In this document: piece by piece, positions 18,239 through 26,029 of the stretch | Numbering within the stretch: position 1 is the first letter of the stretch | Layout of the letters: every line of letters starts with the position of its first letter | Assembly: GCF_000374085.1 (NCBI RefSeq) | Contig: NZ_KB893565.1 | Location: 1 to 59,736 of the forward strand | Direction: 5' to 3' | From: Spirosoma spitsbergense DSM 19989 | GTDB lineage: Bacteria; Bacteroidota; Bacteroidia; Cytophagales; Spirosomataceae | DNA length: 59,736 nt | Position numbers and translations under genes: made by a program | Notes under the pieces: model-generated | The model's database searches: none | Told to the model about the DNA's origin: nothing | The model's input: the letters and a program-made list of their open reading frames with translations, nothing else

Positions 18239-18495
18239 ACTGTTTCTTATAGTAAGCTAACCAACTCTTGTGGTAAATCAGGCCACTTGGGAGATTATTA
18301 ATGTAATTTTAAGCATCTAAAATACAATATTTTTTTTGGCATTATAGTTGATATGATAAAGAAATAAGGTACTTGTTTTTGTTTTAATTCTACTCTATGA
18401 AGCAATAATACTATTTAGTCGTTATATTCGCGGTGTAGGCGTTTTTGCTGAAATGGCTGATGTAACTTATACGGTAACCCTAAACTATTGCCTCT

Positions 18496-18816
18496 ATGAG
18501 AACTCTTTTGACGAAAAAAGCGGCAGCCTGTATTGTCGTGACTGCTTCGCTGATTGCCTACCCCATCCTGTCATCAGTAGCGGTTAAAATGCCAACTCAG
18601 TCGGTTGCCAAAACGACACAACTGGTCGAGCCGATAAAACAACAGAGCGAGAATCCCACGCTGGCGCGCAACACGGCTAAAAAGACGGAATCGTCGTCCA
18701 CCGAATCGCCAGCGAAAGAGCAGCAAGTGCAGGACAAAAAAGCCATTGGCCGATGCTGGAAACGATTAATGAATATGGTCCGGGAAGTCAGACATGCCCA
18801 AACCAACAAAAAATAA
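18496..18816 (+). CDS. Small hypothetical secreted or anchored protein
   Basis: A 106-residue protein that I do not recognise. It begins with a basic segment and a hydrophobic stretch (AAACIVVTASLIAYPILSSVAV, here given in full only as residues about 9-30), which could be a signal peptide or membrane anchor. A Ser/Thr/Lys/Glu-rich low-complexity middle and a basic C-terminus (GRCWKRLMNMVREVRH) follow. The gene lies alone on the plus strand between two minus-strand genes. The start ATG at 18496 is the only one giving the N-terminal signal. It could be a real small gene or a fortuitous frame; composition and the signal favour a gene. Confidence 0.5.
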   Translation: MRTLLTKKAAACIVVTASLIAYPILSSVAVKMPTQSVAKTTQLVEPIKQQSENPTLARNTAKKTESSSTESPAKEQQVQDKKAIGRCWKRLMNMVREVRHAQTNKK

Positions 18817-18857
18817 TTCCTGCATACTTTATTCCGGCCCGGAACAGTCTTATACAG

Positions 18858-20513
18858 CTAGAGGTGGGCGGTAGCCGACTGTTTGGAAAGTAGTCCGGCT
18901 TCCTGCGCAAAAGCCGCCAGTTTCTGCCGATAATCTCGTACCTGCTGCTGGGTATATTCTTCGCTCCAGCCTAATTCTGATGCCATTAACCTGGCAATCT
19001 GCGGAGTAACCCGGGCGGTTAGCTGCCAATCGGCAAGTTCCAGCCGCCATCGGCGGGCCAGTACGTCCCGAAGCGTAACCGCCATTTCTTCCCGTACCTG
19101 ATAAACTACCTCCGCTTTCAAAAAAGGTAGCTGGTCGGTGAGTTTTTCTGCCAGTGCGGGCTGCTCCTGCGTGATTTGTGCTACCTGCCCTGACCGAACA
19201 CCGTAGGTCTGAACCAGGTGCTTACACACATCGTCCGAAAAACCATACTGCGTTTTTAGTGCCTTCCAGGCATCGAAATGGTAGTTTTCTCCCCCTACTA
19301 GATAGTGTGTCTCCGTTATGCCAGGTACTGATTTTTTCAATAATTCGCCGGCGCGGTCAATGGCATCCTGCGCCATCAATCGGTACGTTGTCCACTTACC
19401 ACCGAGCAGACTAAGCAAGCCCGACTCTGTATCGTACTCAACTTCATGGTCGCGAAGCAACGTTTTTGTATCGGCCCGACTGCTAACAATCAGCGGGCGA
19501 ATGCCGCCAAAGCCAGCCTGTACATCTACCCTGCCAGGGGCTTTGTCCAGATAGGGACGTACCGTTTCGAGGAGGTAATCGACTTCACTGGATTCCAGTA
19601 TGGGTTCGTGGGCCAGGTCCTGATAATCATTGTCCGTTGTGCCAACAAATACGTTGTTATCGAACGGGATAGCAAAAACAACCCGCCCATCACTCGTTTT
19701 TGGAATCAGAATGGCATGGTCACTTTGTAGTGTTTCGCGGGGAAGCACAATATGGACGCCTTTGCTGGGCCGGATTCGCTGGTCGAGCCGTGGGTTGGCC
19801 AGTAGCCGAACACCGTCGGCATAAGGACCGGTGCAGTTGAGAAAGACGGTAGCCCGCACTACCGTTGTTTTACCGGTGAGCTGGTCCTGCACCAGGGCCG
19901 ATTGTATGCGTCCCTGTTCCTTGTTGAAACCTGTTACGGCAGCGTAGTTGACGGTAGCCGCACCCGCTTCGTCGGCGGAGTGAGCCAAAGCGAGGGCGTA
20001 GCGGGCATCGTTGAGCTGTCCGTCGTAATACAGTACGGCACTATGCATCTGCCGGGTTAGCATCGGACTTTTATCCAGGGCCTGCGCTTTGGTAAGCCAG
20101 CGGCTCTCCGGAAAGTTGTCCTTACCGGAAATAAAACCGTAGAGCGTTAACCCAATAGTCATGTACATGCCCTCGAACCAACTGAATACGGGTGTAAGGA
20201 TAGCCAGTGGCTGCGCCAGGTGGGGCGCATTCCGAATAACCGTCCGGCGTTCGGCCAACCCGTGACGTACCTGCCGAAGCTGGGCCAGGTCCAGTTTTTT
20301 AATCGCCTGCTCCAGATACCGGACACCACCATGAATCAGTTTCGTCGATCGGGACGAGGTTTCTCCGGCGAAATCACCCCGGTCAACCAGAGCAACCTTA
20401 TACCCGCGAAGGGCCGCGTCCAGGGCCGCACCCGCCCCGCTGGCCCCGGCACCAATGATGCAAATATCGAATGATTCCTGCTGCAGCCGCTTCCAGTTTC
20501 TGTCTCGATTCAT
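18858..20513 (-). CDS. glpD: FAD-dependent glycerol-3-phosphate dehydrogenase
   Basis: A 551-residue flavoprotein that oxidises sn-glycerol-3-phosphate to dihydroxyacetone phosphate and passes electrons to the quinone pool at the cytoplasmic membrane. The N-terminal dinucleotide fold (GAGASGAGAALDAALRG) and the TSSRSTKLIHGGVRYLE signature are clear, as are GGKWTTYR and a C-terminal helical domain. I start it at ATG 20513; an in-frame TTG 18 bases upstream only adds six residues. No glpK or glpF neighbour is present. It could feed on glycerophosphate released by phosphoesterases such as those encoded further downstream, but this is speculation. Confidence 0.93.
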   Translation of the reverse strand: MNRDRNWKRLQQESFDICIIGAGASGAGAALDAALRGYKVALVDRGDFAGETSSRSTKLIHGGVRYLEQAIKKLDLAQLRQVRHGLAERRTVIRNAPHLAQPLAILTPVFSWFEGMYMTIGLTLYGFISGKDNFPESRWLTKAQALDKSPMLTRQMHSAVLYYDGQLNDARYALALAHSADEAGAATVNYAAVTGFNKEQGRIQSALVQDQLTGKTTVVRATVFLNCTGPYADGVRLLANPRLDQRIRPSKGVHIVLPRETLQSDHAILIPKTSDGRVVFAIPFDNNVFVGTTDNDYQDLAHEPILESSEVDYLLETVRPYLDKAPGRVDVQAGFGGIRPLIVSSRADTKTLLRDHEVEYDTESGLLSLLGGKWTTYRLMAQDAIDRAGELLKKSVPGITETHYLVGGENYHFDAWKALKTQYGFSDDVCKHLVQTYGVRSGQVAQITQEQPALAEKLTDQLPFLKAEVVYQVREEMAVTLRDVLARRWRLELADWQLTARVTPQIARLMASELGWSEEYTQQQVRDYRQKLAAFAQEAGLLSKQSATAHL

Positions 20514-20608
20514 AGGGTAAATATAAGGCAAAATTGTGGTTGGGTATTGGTAACAAACTGAGTATCCAGCAGATGAATGGTCTTATCCATCACAAATTAC
20601 CCACCCTG

Positions 20609-21220
20609 TCAGGCTGAAAAACCGCGACTGCGTCCGCCAAAAAAGCCGCTACGACCCCGTGATGGCCGAACGGTACGCGTAACGCGGGACGTACGAATGT
20701 TTTCGCCAACCCGCGTGGAGCGTTGATACAGCGAAGAGTTGGCGTACACCCCCGAACCGTACCGCCGGGCATCGTCGCGATACTGGGGAGCCGACGAGCG
20801 GCCCAGCATGTAGCCCATACTGCCCCAAAGCAAGACATTGGCCAAACCACTGCGGTGGTGGTATGCCTGCGGATTATTTAGGTAAGTGCTTGTCGACTTG
20901 TCAGTTTCTACCAGGCGTTTGGCTGCTTCCACGCTCAGTGTATCCCGGTGACCATCGTAATAACTAACAATGGCACCCGCTTTATTGGTTTCGGTTTCTT
21001 GTTCGTCCGTAATTTTAAAGTTACCGGGCGCTGTTTCTGTAATGTACGTGCGAACACCCCGCTTAAAACGGGTTTCGGTTCGCTGCTCATCGTCCGTGTT
21101 GTTATTGGTACCACAGCTCTGCAATATGGCTGAGCCGCTGAGTAGGGCTAATGTAAGGGTGGTACTGAGGGTAATATCTTTTACGCGTCGAAGAACGGCA
21201 TGTCGGCGAATGAGTGTCAT
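20609..21220 (-). CDS. Hypothetical lipoprotein
   Basis: A 203-residue protein with a basic, hydrophobic N-terminus and a lipobox-like LQSC with the lipidated cysteine at about residue 36. The middle region contains a charged TETRFKRGVRTYITE segment and the motif YYDGHRDTLS. The C-terminal part is rich in Arg, Ser, Gly and Tyr, ending RGRSGFFGGRSRGFSA. I recognise no family. It is probably anchored in a membrane facing the periplasm. The adjacent beta-barrel gene (21319-22071) is transcribed in the same direction, 98 bases upstream of it. Confidence 0.65.
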   Translation of the reverse strand: MTLIRRHAVLRRVKDITLSTTLTLALLSGSAILQSCGTNNNTDDEQRTETRFKRGVRTYITETAPGNFKITDEQETETNKAGAIVSYYDGHRDTLSVEAAKRLVETDKSTSTYLNNPQAYHHRSGLANVLLWGSMGYMLGRSSAPQYRDDARRYGSGVYANSSLYQRSTRVGENIRTSRVTRTVRPSRGRSGFFGGRSRGFSA

Positions 21221-21318
21221 GGCCTGTAGTAATGAGAGTTGACTACTAAACTACCATACTGCCGGGAAGAAGACAACTCAATACGGATGAACTACGTACC
21301 GGGATAGATTAGCGGTTA

Positions 21319-22071
21319 TCAGAAGGGATGATATTTTGTGCTAAATAAGATGGACAGACCGGCCGATACGCCCACCACGCTAACGGTGCGGTCGCTGCTG
21401 TACGACAAACTCTCAGACCGGTTGTTGGTGCTGATGGCCGTTGAGGTCAGGTTGTTGAAGGTGAATTCAGACCGGCTGTAATCGGCATCGAGATGTACGG
21501 ATAGCGCACGGCCAAGCCGGTACCGGAGGGATATCCCCCCACCCAGTGCCAGTGCCATACTTTGGGAACCCGTCGTTGTCACCGACATTTCCGTTCGCCC
21601 AAAGTTGCCAGACATTGAGGTGTTCGGCAATACCGCCAGCGCACGTCCCGCCAGTAGCCGGGCATCGACTGAAAAACGACCCATTGGCATGGTGACATAC
21701 GGACCTGCCATCACCGTCATGACCGACCAGTTATCGGCTTTAGCCGTCCAGATGTCGGAGTCATTACGGTACAGCGCATCGAGCATAGCCCCCGTATTGA
21801 CCGTATTCCGGTGTTGCTCACCACGAATCATCAGGCCTACCGGCCCTGCAATTCGATAACCGATAGCTGCGTTAAAAGCGAGGCCCTGCCCGGCCATGCA
21901 GGCCTGAGGGGCAGTGGCGTTGCAATTGGCAAAACTGCCCACGGGCAAACTGACACCGGCTGATGCAGAAATGAACCCTTTTTTATCCTGATGCGATAAA
22001 ATAAACGTCTTCTGGCAAAAAGCAGTCGTGGCTATACCAACTGCCAGCACGGTGTAGAAGAGTTTTTTCAT
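21319..22071 (-). CDS. Small outer-membrane beta-barrel protein
   Basis: A 250-residue protein with a clean signal peptide (MKKLFYTVLAVGIATTAFCQ) and then alternating strands typical of an eight-stranded OmpA/OmpX-like or PF13505-like barrel (GFISASAGVSLPVG, GLAFNAAIGYRI, ALALGGGISLRYRLG), ending with an aromatic C-terminal residue (YHPF), as outer-membrane proteins often do. The substrate or role is not evident. The lipoprotein gene follows in the same direction. Confidence 0.75.
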   Translation of the reverse strand: MKKLFYTVLAVGIATTAFCQKTFILSHQDKKGFISASAGVSLPVGSFANCNATAPQACMAGQGLAFNAAIGYRIAGPVGLMIRGEQHRNTVNTGAMLDALYRNDSDIWTAKADNWSVMTVMAGPYVTMPMGRFSVDARLLAGRALAVLPNTSMSGNFGRTEMSVTTTGSQSMALALGGGISLRYRLGRALSVHLDADYSRSEFTFNNLTSTAISTNNRSESLSYSSDRTVSVVGVSAGLSILFSTKYHPF

Positions 22072-22156
22072 GGCGTAATTCGTTGCTAAGTAAGTGTATA
22101 CCTAGGCTCACAAATTAAATGCCAATTTTGATAAATCATTAAGATAATTGTAATGT

Positions 22157-23761
22157 TTATCTGTTTACAGTAACATATCCGGGACCCCTGAGTAGTTGCC
22201 CTGGTCGTTGCCCCGTATGTTGACTATTATCGACAACGGGTGTACCATTGACAATAACCCACGAAATGCCCGTTGTGTAGGCGTGGGGTTGCTCGTAAGT
22301 AGCCCGGTCGGAAATTGTTTTCTCGTCAAACACTACAATATCAGCCGCATAGCCAGGGCGAAGCGATCCCCGGTCGGTAAGTCGGAAACGCTGGGCTGGC
22401 AAGGAGGTCATTCGGCGGATAGCTTCTTCAAGCGGGATGATATGTCTTTCCCGTACGTATCGGCCAAGCACGCGGGCGTTGGTGCCGTACGCGCGGGGGT
22501 GCGGCATACCCGACCCAAACGTAGCCACCCCGGCATCCGAGGCAATCATGGTGTTCGGATACCGTAGAATGGTTTCGACATCCGTTTCCGACATGGTGTG
22601 ATACACCATCTGGATGCGTTTCAGACTGGCTCGTTCCATAAGGTCCATGATTAGGTCGGCCTCCATATCCGGCGTGTTAGGGCGACCCAGTTTTTGATTA
22701 ATCTGGCTAATTGCCAGGCCATTGAACGTGGTGTCGGGCCGGTAGCTGGCCACAACGGCATAGGCATAATTTTTTCGCAGGTTTTTCTTCAGGCTTGCCA
22801 GCATCTCCGTTCTGATTTTAGCTCTGGTAACCGGGTCGCGAAAACGAAGCAGCACGGCCGAATCGCCATCGGCTAGTGCCCAGGAAGGTAGAATACTTTC
22901 CAAAGAGGTGCTGGAAGCCGTGTATGGGTATTGATCTACGGTCACGTCCAGCCCCTCGCGCCGGGCCGATTCTACCAGATCAACCGTTTCAGTGCTTTTT
23001 CCCCATAAGGGCTTACTGGCTACTTTAAAGTGCGAAATCTCTACCGGTAGTCGGGCTTCCCGACCAATTTGAATAGCTTCCTCAATAGCTTGTTTTACAT
23101 TCTGCCCCTCGTTGCGTATGTGAGAGGCATATACTCCGCCGTAGCGGGACACTATTTTGGCTAAATTCACTACTTCGGGTGTATGGGCGTAGGTGCCGGG
23201 GGTGTAAATGAGTCCGGTCGATAAGCCAACGGCTCCGTCCTGCATTGCCTGCTCCACCAGACTATCCATAGCGGTCTGTTCGCGGGTGGTCGGGTCGCGG
23301 AAAGCCATCTTCATAACCTGCAAACGGACTGAGTTATGACCAATCAGCGAGGCCACATTGATCGATGTCCCCCGTAGCCGGAGGGTATCGAAATAGCTGC
23401 GCAGGTTGGCACTCGAACCCCCGCAGTTGCCGGTTACAACGGTTGTAACGCCATCATAAATAAAATTGGGTGCGCCGGGCTGTGCCTCCAGACTGCCCTC
23501 TACGTGGGCGTGAACGTCAATAAAACCCGGAGCAACGACCAGACCGGTGGCGTCGATGGTGCGTTTGGCATCCGTGGCCGATAGGGTTCCCACCCGAACG
23601 ATGCGCCCGTTTTGGATAGCCACATCGGCATACATCCAGGGGTTACCCGTTCCATCGATGACCCGTCCATTTTTTATAATGAGGTCATAGGATTGGGCAT
23701 GCGTAAGACTGATAACCGGGAGATAAAGGAGTACTAACAGAAAACGAGGATGCATAACCAT
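22157..23761 (-). CDS. Secreted D-aminoacylase-type amidohydrolase
   Basis: A 534-residue protein of the N-acyl-D-amino-acid deacylase branch of the amidohydrolase superfamily, with a signal peptide (ending THAQ, about residue 23), so a periplasmic location is likely. The metal-binding HxH pair is H84 and H86 in FIDVHAHVE, and VTGNCGGS carries the cysteine that bridges the zinc site in D-aminoacylase. The SHIRNEG and SHFKV metal His motifs and the C-terminal ADIVVFDEKTI sandwich are also present. It would release D-amino acids or other amines from N-acyl derivatives. It is divergent from the phosphonatase-like gene, separated by 223 bases, so the two may share a control region. A direct role with that locus is not shown. 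Confidence 0.85.
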   Translation of the reverse strand: MVMHPRFLLVLLYLPVISLTHAQSYDLIIKNGRVIDGTGNPWMYADVAIQNGRIVRVGTLSATDAKRTIDATGLVVAPGFIDVHAHVEGSLEAQPGAPNFIYDGVTTVVTGNCGGSSANLRSYFDTLRLRGTSINVASLIGHNSVRLQVMKMAFRDPTTREQTAMDSLVEQAMQDGAVGLSTGLIYTPGTYAHTPEVVNLAKIVSRYGGVYASHIRNEGQNVKQAIEEAIQIGREARLPVEISHFKVASKPLWGKSTETVDLVESARREGLDVTVDQYPYTASSTSLESILPSWALADGDSAVLLRFRDPVTRAKIRTEMLASLKKNLRKNYAYAVVASYRPDTTFNGLAISQINQKLGRPNTPDMEADLIMDLMERASLKRIQMVYHTMSETDVETILRYPNTMIASDAGVATFGSGMPHPRAYGTNARVLGRYVRERHIIPLEEAIRRMTSLPAQRFRLTDRGSLRPGYAADIVVFDEKTISDRATYEQPHAYTTGISWVIVNGTPVVDNSQHTGQRPGQLLRGPGYVTVNR

Positions 23762-23861
23762 ATGGAGTACGGTAAATCAAACGAACTGACGCTGAATATA
23801 CCTGTTTTGGGGTAGAAATAAAGCCATCCGTACCGATTCGTTGTAGCCTGGCCTGCGTATT

Positions 23862-23877
23862 TTGCCTGAACAGGCAA
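23862..23877. promoter_or_regulatory. 16-base palindrome between divergent genes
   Basis: TTGCCTG-AA-CAGGCAA is a perfect seven-base inverted repeat with a two-base centre, placed between the divergent D-aminoacylase and phosphonatase-like genes. It could be an operator for either gene. The core promoter elements around it are not convincing. Confidence 0.3.
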
Positions 23878-23984
23878 CCTCCTGATTTTCTTATTTTCTT
23901 AACACCGCTTATGCCAGTCCTATTAAACTTTTCTGTTGCTTTGCCGTTCCACTTTATGACCAATCCCCTTTTACTTAATCTACT

Positions 23985-24731
23985 ATGCAATCAATTGAAC
24001 AGCCCCCCCTGTCGTTAGTGGTATTCGACATGGCTGGTACTACCGTTACGGATCATCACGAAGTAGAACGCTGTTTTGCCGAGGCAGCTGCTCAAACAGG
24101 ACTCTCCGTTACTGCCGGGCGCATTCTGGCCATGCAGGGCCTTGCCAAGCGCTACGTATTTGAAACGCTGTGGAAAGAACAGCTGGGCGACGAGCATACC
24201 GATATTCAGGCGAAGATAGATGGATCGTATGATGCGTTTCGGCACATTCTGGAACAACATTACAAAACCCAGGGAGCAACGCCTACCGAAGGTTGTCTGG
24301 AAACGTTTGCCTGGTTGCATGAACGGGGCATTGCTATTGCCCTCACCACGGGTTTCTACCGGGTTGTGACCGACATTATCCTCGAAAAACTTGGCTGGCT
24401 AACCGGTCTTAGTGAACAGCGGGTGGGTACGGCTGATAGCCTGATTCAGGTATCCATTGCCAGTGATGAAGTGGAACGGGGCCGCCCGTACCCGAATATG
24501 ATTGAGCGGGCCATGCAGCTGACGGGTGTAGAAAACCCGAAAGCGGTTGTGAACATCGGCGATACACCATCCGATTTATTGTCGGGCCGGGCGGCCGGAG
24601 TTTTTCTCAACCTGGGCTTAGTGAATGGCACACATACCCGGGAACAGCTGGAGGGTTATCCGCACGATAAACTGCTGGGTTCGTTGGCTGAACTACCCGC
24701 TCTGCTGGCTTCTCAGCCTGTCATTTTATAG
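23985..24731 (+). CDS. PhnX-like phosphonatase (HAD superfamily hydrolase)
   Basis: A 248-residue HAD hydrolase of the phosphonatase-like class (TIGR03351 type). The nucleophile motif is DMAGTTV with D15; the core aspartates appear in NIGDTPSDLL. The cap-domain segment AMQGLAKRYVFETL places K55 40 residues after the nucleophile. In Bacillus cereus PhnX the Schiff-base lysine is K53 with nucleophile D12, so K55 is the best candidate for the same chemistry. PhnX releases phosphate and acetaldehyde from phosphonoacetaldehyde; the true substrate of this class has been proposed to differ slightly. The FAD oxidoreductase 115 bases downstream is the classic partner of this class and would make its aldehyde substrate. 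The ATG at 23985 gives a normal N-terminus. Confidence 0.85.
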   Translation: MQSIEQPPLSLVVFDMAGTTVTDHHEVERCFAEAAAQTGLSVTAGRILAMQGLAKRYVFETLWKEQLGDEHTDIQAKIDGSYDAFRHILEQHYKTQGATPTEGCLETFAWLHERGIAIALTTGFYRVVTDIILEKLGWLTGLSEQRVGTADSLIQVSIASDEVERGRPYPNMIERAMQLTGVENPKAVVNIGDTPSDLLSGRAAGVFLNLGLVNGTHTREQLEGYPHDKLLGSLAELPALLASQPVIL

Positions 24732-24752
24732 CCATTTTTTTACTGTCATTTT

Positions 24753-24834
24753 GTGGTCATTGATGGCCGTTCAGTTGTTGTCAATGATCATTAAATGACC
24801 ACTAATGACAATCGAATGACGACGCACCAATGAC
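24753..24834 (+). repeat. Short AATGAC repeats and imperfect inverted repeat before the oxidoreductase gene
   Basis: AATGAC recurs at 24794, 24804, 24815 and 24829, at spacings of 10, 11 and 14 bases. GTGGTCATT (24753-24761) is the inverse of AATGACCAC (24794-24802), so the leader can also fold. The same hexamer forms the 22-base repeat before murC at 5861-5910. It may be the remnant of a dispersed intergenic repeat or a protein-binding array. Confidence 0.45.
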
Positions 24835-24846
24835 CAATACCCAATC

Positions 24847-25992
24847 ATGTACGATTTCATTATCATCGGTGCCGGTGTACTCGGTACGTTTCATGCCTAC
24901 CATGCCGCTAAAGCCGGAAAACGGGTGTTGCTGCTCGAAAAAGACCGCTACCCCGTTGGTGCTACGGTACGCAATTTTGGGCAGGTGGTCCCCTCCGGGC
25001 TGGCCGGGCGGTGGTTCGAGTACGGGCGAAGGAGCCTGGAAATCTACCGGGCCATCCAGCAGGAAACGGATATCACCATCCGGGAGAACGGTACTATCTA
25101 CATCGCGTCGGATGCCGATGAATGGCTACTGGCTACTGAACTTCATGATCGTTATCAAGGCATCGGCTATCCCAGCGAGTTGCTGACCAAAGCCCAGTGT
25201 CTGGCTAAATACCCGTCTTTACAACCGGATTACGTGCTGGGAGGGATCTTCTTCCCGCAGGAGATGAGTGTGGAGCCGGAACAGATGATTCACCGGCTGA
25301 TTGCTTACGTTCAGCAAACATATGCGGTCGATTATCGGCCCGGTTCGGCAGTTGTCGATGTGCAATCGAAGGCAGATGGTGCGGTTGTAACGCTCAGTAA
25401 CCGGCAGCGATTCGAGGCCGGGCAGGTGCTGATTTGTTCGGGCCACGAGGTGCGGTTGCTCTTCCCGGAGGTACTGGCTAGTGCCGGGTTGGTCGTGAGT
25501 AAATTACAGATGTTGCTGGCGGCACCGGTAGCGGGTCTGAACCTGCCAGGGAATATCCTGACGGGCCTGAGCATCCGGCGGTACGAAGCCTTTCAGGAAT
25601 GTCCGTCTTACGAACAGGTAGCGGCAAGTGCCCCGGCGGACCGTGCCGAACTCAAAAAGTGGGGCATTCACATCCTGTTCAAACAGGCAACAGACGGCGG
25701 TATTATTGTGGGTGATTCGCACGAGTATGCGCCCGCTACCGAAGCCGAAGACCTGGGCTACCACACGCAGGATTTTATCAACGACCTGATGCTGGCCGAA
25801 GCCCGGCGTATCGTTACCTTTCCCTTAACCATCCAGAAAACGTGGGCGGGCTTTTACAGCCAAACCCCTGCCGAAATTTTTGAACATCGCATCGACGATT
25901 CTATTCGTATCATAACCGGTATTGGTGGGAAAGGCATGAGCTCCAGTGCTGGCTATGCTGAAGCGACTATAAAAAACTGGTTGGGTCAGTAG
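24847..25992 (+). CDS. FAD-dependent amine oxidoreductase of phosphonate clusters (TIGR03364 type)
   Basis: A 381-residue flavoprotein of the DAO/glycine oxidase superfamily. The FAD-binding GAGVLG loop is at residues 8-13. The remaining blocks (ATVRNFGQVVPSGLAG, IFFPQEMSVEPEQM, the WAGFYSQTP region and the C-terminal GIGGKGMSSSAGYAE) match what I recall of the clade that is consistently next to PhnX-like phosphonatases. The likely reaction is oxidative deamination of 2-aminoethylphosphonate, an N-alkylated form or 1-hydroxy-2-aminoethylphosphonate to the aldehyde. No membrane segment or signal is seen, so it is cytoplasmic. It follows the phosphonatase-like gene in the same orientation and ends within a bidirectional terminator. 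Substrate is inferred from synteny, not shown. Confidence 0.82.
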   Translation: MYDFIIIGAGVLGTFHAYHAAKAGKRVLLLEKDRYPVGATVRNFGQVVPSGLAGRWFEYGRRSLEIYRAIQQETDITIRENGTIYIASDADEWLLATELHDRYQGIGYPSELLTKAQCLAKYPSLQPDYVLGGIFFPQEMSVEPEQMIHRLIAYVQQTYAVDYRPGSAVVDVQSKADGAVVTLSNRQRFEAGQVLICSGHEVRLLFPEVLASAGLVVSKLQMLLAAPVAGLNLPGNILTGLSIRRYEAFQECPSYEQVAASAPADRAELKKWGIHILFKQATDGGIIVGDSHEYAPATEAEDLGYHTQDFINDLMLAEARRIVTFPLTIQKTWAGFYSQTPAEIFEHRIDDSIRIITGIGGKGMSSSAGYAEATIKNWLGQ

Positions 25993-26029
25993 TTGAATTA
26001 GCATGTCGGCGCTAATTCAACTACTGACC
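25984..26029. terminator. Bidirectional terminator overlapping both stop codons
   Basis: A perfect 19-base inverted repeat (25984-26002 and 26011-26029) with an eight-base loop. Its left arm contains the end of the FAD oxidoreductase gene and its right arm the end of the opposing metalloprotease gene. Both encoded proteins therefore end in the same residues, Leu-Gly-Gln then stop. T/A-rich sequence lies beyond the right arm. Confidence 0.88.
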
